Part shown: in pieces, positions 1-10,187 of the stretch
How positions within the stretch are numbered: the stretch's first letter is position 1
Layout of the letters: each line of letters starts with the position of its first letter
DNA from: Agriotes lineatus
Taxonomy: Eukaryota; Arthropoda; Insecta; Coleoptera; Elateridae
Direction: 5' to 3'
Assembly (NCBI GenBank): GCA_940337035.1
Contig: CALNHX010005199.1
Span: 47,675 to 111,674 of the forward strand
Length of the DNA: 64,000 nt
Made by a program: the position numbers and the translations under genes
The notes under the pieces: model-generated
Seen by the model: the letters and a program-made list of their open reading frames with translations, nothing else
What the model was told of the DNA's origin: nothing
Database searches by the model: none

Positions 1-429
1 TGAATACAAGAAAACTGGGATCATCAGCATCTACACTACACAAACCAACGCTATTCAGCCAAACCGCCGAACCACCGCTAAAACGGTTTGCTGTTAAAAT
101 ACCGTTGATGCATTATAAACTCTAAACTCACCTATAGCAAAAACTGGTCCATAATCCTTGTTTTTATATTGTTTGTGCAGAATTCACATTTAGCGGCGTT
201 AACTCCGCACAGCTCCACGCTTTCCAACAACACAGAACGGACATGTGATGTTATGTATAAACTGAATTTTTTCTACGATCGTGTCAAAATGACAACTTTT
301 TGCACAGTTTCTAGTATCAAAAGTGACTTTCGCAGCACTCTTAATATTAGCGCCCGATTTACGTTTTCTTTGCACGTTTCCAGTGGTGACGTGTTTTAAT
401 GTATGTATTATCAGTTGTAATATAACAAG
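1..429. other. Unassigned leading sequence
   Basis: No domain or convincing gene is visible. The one open frame (169-399) has no recognisable motif. AT-rich, probably intergenic or old repeat. Confidence 0.5.
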
Positions 430-559
430 TGGAATGATTATTATCGATTATTTTTTTCCGAGTTAAAACCGGAACCTAAATTTAACGAGTGCGTAGCACG
501 AGTTAAATTTGCTGTATCGGTTTTAACGAGTAAAAAATTATCGATCATTAATCATTGCA
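430..559. repeat. Long palindrome (hairpin) with CpG-rich apex
   Basis: The arms pair over about 60 bases each (aatgattattatcgat on the left, atcgatcattaatcatt on the right). The apex at about 494 reads acgagtgcgtagcacgagt. There is no coding content. It is one of about ten such hairpins in the window. Confidence 0.75.
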
Positions 560-625
560 CGAATTATATTTGGAAAGAGAATATATTGAATGAAATGCGA
601 AATATCAAATATTTACTTTTTGTTC

Positions 626-732
626 TTAGGTTGGCACTGTTAATGTTGGTTACCCTGCTGTCAATTTTAAGTCTATTTGACACAGACTTAAAGTAGACAG
701 CAGGGTAACCAACATTAACAGTGCCAACCTAA
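626..732. mobile_element. Mariner-type palindromic MITE, copy 1
   Basis: A near-perfect 107-bp palindrome whose ends read TTAGGTTGGCACTGTT and its complement, as in many mariner terminal repeats. The symmetry extends outward (TTC/GAA), and I see no TA target duplication here, unlike copy 2 at 20475-20642. The inner sequence differs from copy 2, so the two share only their terminal roughly 25 bp. It has no coding capacity. Confidence 0.65.
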
Positions 733-882
733 GAAAAAAATCACAACCATTTATGATCACCCGTAAAAACAATTACGAATTACGCTGTAATAATGTGTAA
801 CTAGGCATCTGCATGCCCCTCATTGGTTGAAATAGCGTCACGTGATACATGAATTATATTCAGTAATAATAGGACGAGAGGT

Positions 883-1026
883 CAAAATATTGCCGACAAT
901 AATTTTTGCGATTCAGATACGAGTTTCTGCGGCGACGAAAATAACGACGAGTGCTTGCACGAGTCGTTATTTTCTAAAGCAACAGCAACGAGACAATCTG
1001 AAGAGTAAAAATTGTCTGCAATATTT
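883..1026. repeat. Long palindrome (hairpin)
   Basis: The left arm begins aaaatattgccgacaataat and the right arm ends ttgtctgcaatattt. The apex at about 955 reads cgacgagtgcttgcacgagtcg. Same structural type as 430-559. Confidence 0.7.
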
Positions 1027-1084
1027 CGATCTAGAGTCCTATTCGTCTTGACAATTTAACTTTTCATTAAAAAATAGTTACACA

Positions 1085-1215
1085 AAAAATTTCCGCTGAA
1101 ATAAAGCTGCTCGAAATATTGTCACTACAATAATTGTTACAGAAAAAATTGTCGCTGAAATAAAGCTCCTCGAATTATTGTCGCTGAAATAAAGCTCCTC
1201 GAGTTATTGTCACTA
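1085..1215. repeat. 29-bp tandem repeat, about 2-3 units
   Basis: Two exact-phase units of attgtcgctgaaataaagct plus cctcga begin at 1148 and 1177. A third start lies at 1206 and a diverged copy at about 1085. Minor local duplication. Confidence 0.7.
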
Positions 1216-1465
1216 AAATAATCGTTCGATTGGTAGTTTATTTTTAAATTGACGAATGCCATTGGTTGACAATGACACCAGTTAAATTGTCTCTGTAATA
1301 TCATTTACCTTGCGGAGTCGAGGCTGGGTTTTAATACTAAATTAAAACACGCTTTGCCGTAAATTTAAATGTCAACATAACCTAAAATGTCTAACACAAT
1401 GTGACGGAAAAAGTGTCATCGAACTAAGTATTTATATTTCTGTTACGATCGTAGAAAAAATAGCG

Positions 1466-1585
1466 TATGATACACGTGTATAAGTACCGTTAAAGCACTA
1501 GCGACGTTAAAAGCACTCCGCTTTGCGTCGTGCTCTTAAACTCATCGCACGTGCTTTAAAGGCGTACTTATACACTAGTATCATA
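1466..1585. repeat. Long palindrome (hairpin)
   Basis: Arms tatgata...tatcata enclose paired segments such as gtataagtac and gtacttatac. The apex is near 1525. The left flank gatcgtagaaaaaata is shared with the palindrome at 30747, which suggests one repeat family. Confidence 0.7.
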
Positions 1586-1669
1586 ATATACTATTAACAG
1601 CCGACCGTTTGACAGCAGTTCAAGCACAGTGATTTTACAATCACAATGAAGACATTACTATAAAGAAAC

Positions 1670-1815
1670 CTACCTGCATACTATCTTCTTTGACGCAGCC
1701 TTGGATCTACGTAATACCCAAGCAGTATTAGTTTCGGCAGAAAATTCCGCTATCCACTTAACACATTTTTCACTTGAATCAAAGTCAGCCCAAAGCACTG
1801 TGTTTTCTTTTGATT
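1670..1815 (-). pseudogene. Possible SWIM-type exon fragment, antisense
   Basis: The minus-strand frame contains a run (FDSSEKCVKWIAEF, then TNTAWVLRRSK, then KKIVCR) that resembles the segment preceding SWIM zinc fingers in insect transposon-like proteins. It ends at a sequence that reads as a good 5' splice site (gtatgcag followed by gtaggt). Only this short piece is present, and the frame upstream runs into the oppositely oriented gypsy remnant. The resemblance is from memory of the family and is weak. Confidence 0.2.
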
Positions 1816-2547
1816 GATTTACCAGTTCATGACTTAATTGCAGATTTACCAATCCCCAGTCTTTTTTATGAAAACGGAACACATACATGTTATTTATTCA
1901 ATTTTCACCAAGACTATGTAGGACTTATTGGATCCGATTTACTTTCAAAATTATCCGCCCGAATAAATCATAAATGGATGCACATTCAAACAGAAAAAAC
2001 AGTAATACCGTTCTATTATAATCCATCAAAAACTAAACAGGAAATTCAAAAACGTAATGAATGTAATTTTTCCAAATTTAAAAACTCAGATTTTGTCAGA
2101 AAACTTGTAGTACCTCCGCGTACAGAATGTTTTGTAAATTTACCAGCAGTAGGAAAGAATGGAACTAAAATAGCTCCAAAACTAAAATTTAATGACAAAT
2201 TAATTATGCCTTCAGCATTAGTGAAATTACACAATAATTGGTTTAAAACCAGCGTAATTAATACTTCAAACGAAACACAAGAAATAAATATTTATAATCC
2301 TTTATTTTTAGAAGACTATGAACCCGATAGCAAAAATCAACCTATCAGACTTAACAACTTTAATATAAAAACCCCAAACACCAAAAGTATTTTAAATAAC
2401 AATTTAAAAAACAATTTAAGATTAGATCATTTAAACGAAGACGAAAAAACTCTTTTAACTAATTTATGTTTTCAATACAGAGATGTATTTTACTCTCCCG
2501 AAATACCTTTATCCGTTACAAAACTGACAATAAAAGTCAACTCATAA
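1774..2547 (+). pseudogene. Gypsy/errantivirus-like pol fragment (after protease, before RT)
   Basis: An open frame of about 257 codons with no ATG at its start, so it is a remnant rather than a gene. From about residue 30 it follows the pattern of gypsy-class Pol between protease and reverse transcriptase: a FNFH segment, then GLIGSDLLSKL and an isoleucine-rich strand, ending in a stretch (LRLDHLNEDEKTLL, then YRDVFY) like that just before the RT. The RT itself is absent because the frame stops at 2547 and the next 850 bp are degenerate. It lies in the same orientation as the env-like remnant at 3412-4320, consistent with one internally deleted provirus. LTRs were not found. This is an old endogenous copy that cannot be functional. 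Confidence 0.7.
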
Positions 2548-3082
2548 GATTTAGTAATTCAAACATAAATTTGTAAAATATTTAGATTATATAGCTACTT
2601 TAGAAGGAATAAAATCAGATTCATCTAAAAATTCAATAATCAAAATTTCCCAGCACTTAAAAATCGAAATAAAATCATTTTTAACCAAATAGTCTATTAA
2701 AGAACATTTATCAAAACTTTTGCCAAAATAACTAAATTTTTAACCGTGTGTTTAAAGAAAGAAATAAGATTGTACACACCCCTGAATTTTTGAAAAACTT
2801 TAAGTATTGCAAATAAATTTTAATATATAAATCAGTAACTTCAAGTATCAAAAGTATTTTTAAAAAAACAATATCTTAAGAAAAAACTTAAGACTAAAAT
2901 CATTTAAATCAGAAAAAACTCAAATAAAAATTACACTAACAAACAAACAAGACCAGCATAATATGGTATTTACAATTTTAATAATCACAATATTTCTCGC
3001 GTTAAAACCAAATGTTCACAGCAACATACCTTTATAATTGATATTGCTAAAGGAAAACAAAGAAAAACCTTTACAACAATTT
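2548..3082 (+). pseudogene. Degenerate pol interior of the gypsy remnant
   Basis: Very AT-rich sequence with no frame longer than a few dozen codons. It lies where RT, RNase H and integrase should be but is only about 0.5 kb, so most of the catalytic core has been deleted. Confidence 0.45.
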
Positions 3083-3360
3083 AAAATTAAATTCAAATTC
3101 AGAAAAATCAAACATTTCAATTAAACGAAAAAGTATTTGTTAAAACAAATCTCAGAAGTAAAGATTAAATTTAAAATTAAAACCAATTCGGAAAAATCAA
3201 ACATTTCAATTAAATGAAAAAGTATTTGTTAAAACAAATCTCAGAAGTAAAGATTAAATTCAAAATTAAAACCAATTCGGAAAAATCAAATATTCCAATT
3301 AAATGAAAAAAATATTTGCTAAAACAAATTTCAGAAGTAAAGTTGAAATTCAAAATTAAA
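3083..3360 (+). repeat. 89-bp tandem triplication of an integrase-tail segment
   Basis: The segment aacatttcaattaaacgaaa recurs at 3111, 3200 and, diverged, 3289, giving a period of 89 bp. One frame of each unit reads FQLNEKVFVKTNLRSK, like the C-terminal tail of errantivirus integrase. Because 89 is not a multiple of three, each unit lies in a different frame. The duplication therefore arose after coding constraint was lost or itself broke the frame. Confidence 0.75.
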
Positions 3361-3411
3361 TCTAATTTTAAAAAAAATGGAAATATAAAACACTCTGACT
3401 AAAAGAAATCA

Positions 3412-4320
3412 TTGCTCTCCCTTTTTTTCAGGATTACTATCCTCTTCATCGCCTGTACTCTGCTGACTCAATCACCAGTTATACAGAGCGATATTATTAT
3501 TAAGAATTTAAAAGATAATCCCGGATTATATCCCTTAAACTTAGGAAACGTAGTGCTTAAACAAAGCGAATGGACGCTTATTAGAAATGTAGACTATACT
3601 CCTATATTTGTTAGTTATGACACACTTAGAACTAATTTAATGAAAGTAATACCTTTACTCGAAAATAAAAGTTATGTTATTGAATATACAAAATTTAAAA
3701 GGATTGATGATGTTATCATTAATCATAACAATTTACTCATAATATTAAAACAATATATTGAAAAAGCAGATAAACTCCTAAATCAATTATTCCCTGATGT
3801 CAAACATAAAATTAATAAGAGAGGACTTTTCGATGGACTAGGATCCGCCTTCAAATTTTTAACTGGCAACCTCGACGCCAACGATGGAGTCAGATATGAA
3901 TCTATGATTACTAAATTACAAGAAAGCAATAAAATTCAAAATGACGTTATATTAGAACAAACTAAAATTTTAAATGATACCATCTCAGTAATCAATGATA
4001 TAGCAAAGAGTCAAGAATTATTAGATAGAAATATAAATAAAATAATTTTACAAAATGAGGAATTAGGCAAAAATCTCGCTACATACTCCTTAAAAACAGT
4101 CTTGCTAGAAGCAATTCAATTTTTACAACTACTTATTAACACTTGTTTGGAACTAGAAAATGCATTAACTTTTGCCCAAAATCAGCAGATGCATATGTCA
4201 TTAATTGATAATGACGATTTAATTGAAAATCTAAATGAAATTTCGACGTATCTCAATAGCATATCAGAAAAAACTTTAACTATTCCATATCCTGCAGAGT
4301 TACAGTATTTACATTTATAA
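3412..4320 (+). pseudogene. Errantivirus-like env remnant (baculovirus F-like glycoprotein)
   Basis: An open frame of about 302 codons without an initiating ATG. A pyrimidine tract ending in cag at 3431 looks like a splice acceptor, which matches the known expression of errantivirus env from a spliced RNA. A hydrophobic stretch at residues 1-22 looks like a signal peptide. A dibasic KR at about residues 136-137 is followed by a glycine- and phenylalanine-rich segment, the layout of a protease cleavage site next to a fusion peptide. The following region (about 160-215) is helical and heptad-like. The frame ends before any transmembrane anchor, so the C-terminal part is missing. It is an old endogenous copy, shortened and probably inactive. 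Confidence 0.65.
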
Positions 4321-4849
4321 TCGATTTATTATAACGTAAGGAATCTATGACTAATATTTGTCCCATTTTTTGGGACACCCTGTATATATCAAAGTTCATA
4401 AATTTTCTTTTACCTATATAAGTGTACTTGGGAGTGATAAACACTTGTTGACGCCTACATAATTAGGACTTTTCAATCACTAAAGAACGCACGCCGTCTC
4501 CACTGTAGTTAGTGATGGGCCCCCAAGCACGCTTTTATAGCGTATTATTTTTGAAATAAAATATAGAAGGTTGATCTAAAGGTAAGAGAAAAGCTAACAA
4601 GAAACGAGCACAATTAAAAAAATCGTGAGACACAAGGGATGCATTTAAGATATATTTATTTAACACATAAAATAATACAAAAAGCCTTATACGAGGGGAC
4701 CGAGAAAAGTTCTGCCGATCTCATTAGGCCATGGAAAAAAAACAAAATTTCTTGATTGTCATAGTTGTCAAAGTTTTGGTAGTTGTGCCTGCAAATTTCA
4801 TAAAGTTTCGTTTATTAACTTCTGATTTATAAAACAGAATATAACAGGG
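4321..4849. other. Unassigned AT-rich DNA
   Basis: Contains a tgtcccattttttgggacac mini-palindrome followed by accctgtata at about 4361, a motif that recurs at the ends of several insect repeats. No gene seen. Confidence 0.4.
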
Positions 4850-4990
4850 TAATGGAAAAAAATCGAGTACCGCGCTGTAATAAAATTTCTCACAAAAGAG
4901 GGAATTCACTTCACGGAAATTTCGGAACGTATAAGAAATGTATATGGGGAGTCTGCACCTTCAGAATCTACAGTTAGAGCACACAACAAA
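4850..4990 (+). pseudogene. Mariner-like transposase N-terminal scrap
   Basis: Read in the frame beginning at 4868, the sequence gives YRAVIKFLTKEG, then TEISERIRNVYGESAPSEST. This matches the first helix-turn-helix of mariner-type (GVQW/HTH_48) transposases, where a helix beginning YRAVIKFL is followed by a conserved NVYG-APS turn. Nothing downstream continues it and no terminal repeats were found. Short and dead. Confidence 0.6.
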
Positions 4991-5329
4991 AACAGATAAA
5001 CAAACTATGGAGAACTGTCATAATTTTAAGGCTAACTCATTGTTTCATGGCTACTTGATTTTTATTCGAATTTTGTTTTAATACTTTAAAAGCGATTTTC
5101 TCGAAAACTTCAAAATAAAGTATCACACTTTTTTAGCGTATTTGGTCTTAGAATTTCATGCTCTGTCCAAATTCATCAAAAACAAAAGATAATCTAAAAG
5201 TGACAATTACAGTAAAATGTCTTATTTAAATAAAAAAAAACGTGTTTCAGGATTTCTTTCAAAAACATTTGATAAAAGTTCTATTTAGATAGTTTCAGAC
5301 TTTACACTCGCACTGTATAAGGTCTGACA
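4991..5329. other. Unassigned AT-rich DNA
   Basis: No coding or structural signal seen. Confidence 0.4.
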
Positions 5330-5640
5330 ACAATAAACGGGCGGAAGATATTTTTAAAACTGAGCTATGTAAAATTTGCTCATATAAAAGTTGTAAGTAC
5401 GAAGGCGGTGCACACTATTAAAATATATTTGACTATACAGGATGGCTCAAAAGTGTGGGAAACCTAACTTATTTTTTTTTAACCAGAACACCCTATAATT
5501 AAGTAGCTTAAAAGAAAAATGCTGAATTTCAGGCACAGGCTGTAACTGGAAACAATTGAACACAAAAACATTTATAAAAAGTTATAAAGTTCTTTACACA
5601 GAGCAAGTGAGTTACTACACTAAAAAAATCAAAGAAAACT
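5330..5640 (+). repeat. Family B dispersed repeat, 5' part of copy 3
   Basis: Aligns by eye with 25450-25760: ggcggaagatatttt, then gtaagtacgaaggcggtgca, then a tacagg...ctcaaaa...gtgtggaaa block. Its continuation lies at 6570-6790 after an interruption of about 0.9 kb. Confidence 0.65.
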
Positions 5641-6569
5641 GGATAACAATATCGTAATGTTCCCAATACTGAAAACAATAAAAGGAAACACTTTGTAATG
5701 CAAATAACGTCAATTTGTAGTGATGTAAATTACCAACGTATTTATTTTTAGGGGCAAATACCCAGGGTATTTACACGGGTATTTATGCCTTATTACATAT
5801 ATAATAATGCTGATCTAACCTGTATAATTGATTGGTAAGTGGAGGTGCTCTATTCGAATTATATTTATAAAAATAAAGAATCAAATAGCTGTATTGAAAG
5901 CAGCTGTTTATATAATTTTGTAATTTCCTTTGGCTTATTAAGATTGTTTCTTAATATGTTTACAAGTATATATTATTATTAATCTAAATAAATATAAAAA
6001 TTATTTACTTTAAGTTAATATTAAGTTTGTTTTTCAAAAATGGGAAGAAGTTGGAAAGTAATGAAGACATTGCTAAACTAAAACAAATTTATTAATCAAA
6101 ACTTACAAATAAGATACAAAATATATACATAAACTCATTAACAGCGTTAAATTTTTAGAATTATCTCAATCTTCGGAATCAGTCAATCTTCGGAATCAGA
6201 ATCACCACAAAGTCTCTCTAATTCTTTGGTAAATTCTGTAGAAAGCACTTTATTGCGTTTAATTGTTTACTTTTACTACTTCGGTAGCTACAGTGTTTTT
6301 CCTCGATAAACGGTTAATCAACCTGGGTGAACGCTTATTTAATGTTACAATATTTAAGCTGTTATTCTACACAAAATATTGCAGTACATTCAAATGTAGT
6401 TTATTTTATTCAAATAATACCATTACGAAAGTAAGTTAACTTAGCTTTATAAATATTACAGATTTGACAAATACCCAGCTCAGTCATTAGGTATTTACCC
6501 GGAGCAGGATATTTTTTCACAATAACAATAAAAAAATCGTTTTCTGTAAAATGATTTTCAAATATAATA
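5641..6569 (-). mobile_element. Possible non-autonomous hAT-like insertion in family B copy
   Basis: This block interrupts the family B copy. Inverted segments aaatacccagggtattta (about 5757) and, complemented, gggtaaatacctaatgac (about 6500) suggest terminal repeats. On the minus strand, about 6255-6195 reads TEFTKELERLCGDSDSED then stop, an acidic tail preceded by a degraded coding stretch. A 17-bp direct duplication (caatcttcggaatcag) lies at 6170-6205. No target duplication was identified, so the class is tentative. Confidence 0.3.
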
Positions 6570-6790
6570 CTATCTATGGGTATTAATATTGCACAGGGTG
6601 CTCAAAATTGGCTTTACTTTAGTCATTTAGGAGTTTTAAGTCATACACCCTGTATATCTCTGTATTTTTAACAAGCTCTTTTAATAAGCTTTTTCTAATA
6701 TTACTTCATGTCTTTAAATTCAACTGTTTTTCAGATATTCAGTTTCAACATAAAAACAATTTTACCTAAAACAGTTACACAAAGGTGATG
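6570..6790 (+). repeat. Family B dispersed repeat, 3' part of copy 3
   Basis: Matches 25840-26030: acagggtgctcaa, then ccctgta...tttttaa, then caactgtttttcagatat and acataaaaacaattt. Confidence 0.65.
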
Positions 6791-7415
6791 TTCATACATC
6801 AAAGTTGGCTATCTTTTAACGTGGCAAAAAATAGGTTATTTATTTTTTTGCATAGTGATCATGAAAGTCGTCTTTTTTCAACGCAAAATCATGAAAAAAG
6901 TGCACTTTTTTTAATTATTTCATTAAAATTATGAATTGTCAATTTGACAGCTGTAAATTCCGAAGTCCTTTTCGATTAACTTTCGAGTTACAAGAGAAAT
7001 ACCCAAATAAGAATATGAATTATATCACGCCACAAAGCAGTTTCAGAGATTATCTTAAGAGATCACTATGCAACCAAACTACGTGTACAGCACGTTTTGA
7101 AAGTCCCCTTTTTTTATTCATTTGCTTGATTAACTCCGGCTTCGCCCCCATTATCAAACTGCAAATTCATAAAAAAAGTATAACTTTCAAAATTACTATT
7201 ACATGAAAATTGACAATGTGCTATAAAGTATTTCGCACTAGGGCACAAAAAAATTTTGATATTAGTTTTTAGGGGTTGTAGAAAAAAATATTGTTTGTAA
7301 AATAGAACTTAAAAAATGTAGTGTTTTATTGTTCTTTTATTATCCCTAACTATTGCATTGTTCTATACTTGGTACTCTGTACTTGCATAGGTATTCGAGT
7401 ACTTATCGTAGTCTA
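6791..7415. other. Unassigned DNA
   Basis: Holds a 91-codon open frame (6931-7206) with no recognised domain and composition like its surroundings. I do not treat it as a gene. Confidence 0.35.
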
Positions 7416-7419
7416 CTTG

Positions 7420-7634
7420 TATTCACTAGCTTAGTACTTGGAACAGCTCCGCCTTCACATCACATAGCACTTCTTCAGACCATCTTGATCTCGGTCGCCC
7501 TCTTCATCTACCATAGATTGGCTACCAATACATTATTGCTTGCGGGGTTCTATTTCTTTCCATCCTTAGGTCATGACCTGTCCACTGCAGCCTTTGTGAT
7601 TTGATAAAGCGCACAATATCCTCGTCTTGCACTA
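7420..7634 (-). pseudogene. LINE ORF2 C-terminal fragment
   Basis: The minus strand reads DIVRFIKSQRLQWTGH, then RMERNRTPQAIMYW, a stop, then RGRPRSRWSEEVLCDVK. This is the characteristic tail of insect non-LTR retrotransposon ORF2 proteins (a RL-W-GH-RM box followed by GRPR-RW). At least one stop interrupts it. It abuts the decayed end of the zinc-finger gene and may have replaced its original 3' end. Confidence 0.75.
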
Positions 7635-7639
7635 CCTTG

Positions 7640-8062
7640 TTTGTTGATCATTCTTCTTGAAGTCTAACTAAATGACTTTTGTTTGATGTTCTGTGTTCAC
7701 AAATAGAGCATATAAAAGACGAGCCTGTATGAGTTCTTATGCCTATAACTAACTGATTTTTTGTTACTGTTATCTATTCAAAAACCGAGCAAAAACTGAG
7801 GCTTCTCTCCTGTATGAATCCTCATGACTAACAAAACTATTTTTATCTACTGCTTTGTATTCACAAATCGAGCAACACTAGGGCTTCTCTGCTGTGTGAG
7901 TCTTCATATGTGTAACTAAATGACTTTGATTTGCTGTTCTGTATTCGCAAACAGAGAAAATAAAAGGCTTCTCTCCTGTATCAATTCTCATATGTCGCTT
8001 CACTGCTGTATGAATTCTCATAATTATGTCACTTCTCTCCTGTATGAATTCTCATAATTATG
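7640..8062 (-). pseudogene. Decayed C2H2 finger units downstream of the zinc-finger gene
   Basis: Directly downstream of the gene's stop, the minus strand still encodes about four more finger-like units. Examples are a unit FSVCEYRTANQSHLVTHMK that has lost one cysteine, a unit CCSICEYKAVDKNSFV, and a last unit CEHRTSNKSHLVR-like in broken frame. There is also a short three-fold microduplication of gagaagtgacataattatga (8005-8062) that carries the stop. The array was therefore longer and its 3' end has eroded. Confidence 0.75.
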
Positions 8063-9925
8063 TCACTTCTCTCCTGTATGAATTCTCGTATGTCTAACTA
8101 AACTACGTTTCCTTGTTCCTTTGAAATCACAAACAGAGCAACTATATGGCTTCTCTCCTGTATGAGTTCTCATATGTTCAACTAAACTTCTTTTCTCTGC
8201 TGTTCTGAACTTACAAACAGAACAAATATATGGTTTCTCTCCTGTATGAGTTCTCAGATGTTTAACTAACTGATCTTTAGTTACTGTTCTGTGTTTGCAA
8301 ATAGAGCAAATAAAAGGCCTTTCTCCTGTATGAGTCCTCATGTGTTTAACTAAACCACTTTTCCGTGTTCCTTTGAAATCACAAACAGAGCAACAAAATG
8401 GCTTCTCTCCAGTATGAGTTCTCATATGTTGAACTAAACTTCTTTTTTCTGCAGTTCTGTATTCACAAACGGAGCAAATATATGATTTCTCTCCTGTATG
8501 AGTCCTCATATGTTTAACTAAATTACCTTTATTTGATGTTCTGTATTCACAAACACAACAAAAATGAGGCTTCTCTCCTGTATGAATTCTCATATGTCTT
8601 ACTAAACTACTTTTATCTGCTGCCTTGTATTCACAAACCGAGCAAAAATTAGGCTTCTCTCCTGTATGAGTCCTCATATGTTTAATTAGACTACTTTTTC
8701 GTGTACCTTTGTGATCACAAACAGAGCAAGCATATGGCTTCTCTCCTGTATGAATTCTCATATGTTTAACTAAACTACTTTTAGTTGCCGTTTTGTATTC
8801 ACAAACCGAACAAAAATAAGGCTTCTCTCCTGTGTGAGTCTTGATGTGTGCAACTAAACGACTTTTATTTACTGTTCTGTATTCGCAAACAGAGCACATA
8901 AAAGGCTTCTCTCCTGTATGATTCCTCATATGTGTAACTAAACTACTTTTAGTTGCCGCTTTGTATTGACAAATTGAACATAAATAAGGCGTCTCTCCTG
9001 TATGCATTCTCATATGTTTAACTAACTGATCTTTAGTTACTGTTCTGTGTTCACAAATAGAGCAAATAAAAGGCTTCTCTCCTGTATGAGTCTTCATGTG
9101 TGTAACTAAACTACTTTTATATACTGTTCTGTATTCGCAAACAGAGCACATAAAAGGCCTCTCTCCTGTATGAATCCTCATATGTGTAACTAAACTACTT
9201 TTAGCTGCCGTTTTGTATTGACAAATCGAACATAAATAAGGCTTCTCTCCTGTATGAATTCTCATATGTTTAACTAACTGATCTTTAGTTACTGTTCTAT
9301 GTTCACAAATAGAGCAAATAAAAGGCTTCTCTCTTGTGTGAGTCTTCATGTGTGTAACTAAATGACTTTTATTTACTGTTCTGTATTCGCAAACAGAGCA
9401 CTTAAAAGGCTTCTCTCCTGTATGAGTCCTCATATGTGTAACTAAACTACTTGTAGCTGCCGTTTTGTATTGACAAATTGAACATAAATAAGGCTTCTCT
9501 CCTGTGTGAGTCCTCATATGTTTAACTAACTGATCTTTAGTTACTGTTCTGTGTTGACAAATAAAGCAAATAAAAGGCTTCTCTCCTGTATGAGTTCTCA
9601 TGTGTGTAACTAAACTAGTTTTCTGTGTTGCTCTGAAATCACAAACAGAGCAACGATATGGCTTCTCTCCTGTATGAGTTCTCATATGTTTAACTAACTG
9701 ATCTTTAGTTACTGTTCTGTATTCGCAAACACAACAAAAATGAGGCTTCTTTCCTGTATGAATTCTCATATGTTTAACTAAACTTCTTTTATCTGCTGTT
9801 TTGTATTCACAAACGAAGCAAATATATGGTTTCTTTCCTGTATGAATTGTCATATGTTTAGCTAAATTAATATTTTCATGTTTGATGTATTCCTTATCAA
9901 AATTTTCATTGTTATCCACATCCAT
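8063..9925 (-). CDS. Poly-C2H2 zinc-finger protein, 21 fingers
   Basis: Intact 620-codon frame with a good ATG context (aagATGg). It encodes a probable sequence-specific nuclear DNA-binding protein. Residues 1-33 are an acidic leader plus half a finger with histidines but no CxxC. Residues 34-620 are 21 fingers of exactly 28 residues each (C-x2-C-x12-H-x3-H), almost all joined by TGEKP-type linkers. The last finger ends in HTGEK and the stop. Every finger keeps both cysteines and both histidines. Fingers 4-6, 7-9 and 10-12 are near copies of one three-finger unit (TVTKDQLV, then TAAxSSLV, then RTVxKSxLV), a higher-order period of 84 residues. No ZAD, KRAB or BTB domain is seen in this exon; an upstream exon cannot be excluded. 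The target is unknown. It is flanked by LINE debris and a MITE. Confidence 0.85.
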   Translation of the reverse strand: MDVDNNENFDKEYIKHENINLAKHMTIHTGKKPYICFVCEYKTADKRSLVKHMRIHTGKKPHFCCVCEYRTVTKDQLVKHMRTHTGEKPYRCSVCDFRATQKTSLVTHMRTHTGEKPFICFICQHRTVTKDQLVKHMRTHTGEKPYLCSICQYKTAATSSLVTHMRTHTGEKPFKCSVCEYRTVNKSHLVTHMKTHTREKPFICSICEHRTVTKDQLVKHMRIHTGEKPYLCSICQYKTAAKSSLVTHMRIHTGERPFMCSVCEYRTVYKSSLVTHMKTHTGEKPFICSICEHRTVTKDQLVKHMRMHTGETPYLCSICQYKAATKSSLVTHMRNHTGEKPFMCSVCEYRTVNKSRLVAHIKTHTGEKPYFCSVCEYKTATKSSLVKHMRIHTGEKPYACSVCDHKGTRKSSLIKHMRTHTGEKPNFCSVCEYKAADKSSLVRHMRIHTGEKPHFCCVCEYRTSNKGNLVKHMRTHTGEKSYICSVCEYRTAEKRSLVQHMRTHTGEKPFCCSVCDFKGTRKSGLVKHMRTHTGERPFICSICKHRTVTKDQLVKHLRTHTGEKPYICSVCKFRTAEKRSLVEHMRTHTGEKPYSCSVCDFKGTRKRSLVRHTRIHTGEK

Positions 9926-10187
9926 CTTATTTAATTTTATTTAATGTTCATTATATTTGTTTAAACTTCAGGTCGCCTTTCAATCATTCTCAATCAATGA
10001 AATTGAAATATCTTCACACCTGCAACAAAAGCAGATTATATTTAACTTATTATGAATGCAGCAATACAGAAGCGTTGAGCATTGGAAAGATTTTTTTAAA
10101 TTTTTACTTTAAATTCTAACATTTTGATTTTTCACATTTTGTTAGGGTCATGCAACAAGAAAATTCTAGTTACAAATGATAGTTGCG
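9926..10187. other. Upstream region of the zinc-finger gene
   Basis: AT-rich, presumably 5' UTR and promoter of the minus-strand gene. No TATA or initiator could be assigned with confidence. Confidence 0.3.

Noticed and set aside
430..1585. Closely spaced hairpins as a CRISPR-like array
   Set aside because: The hairpins differ from one another, are irregularly spaced, and the genome is clearly eukaryotic.
6931..7206. 91-codon frame as a small secreted or transposon protein
   Set aside because: Nothing recognisable and no flanking repeats; not supported.
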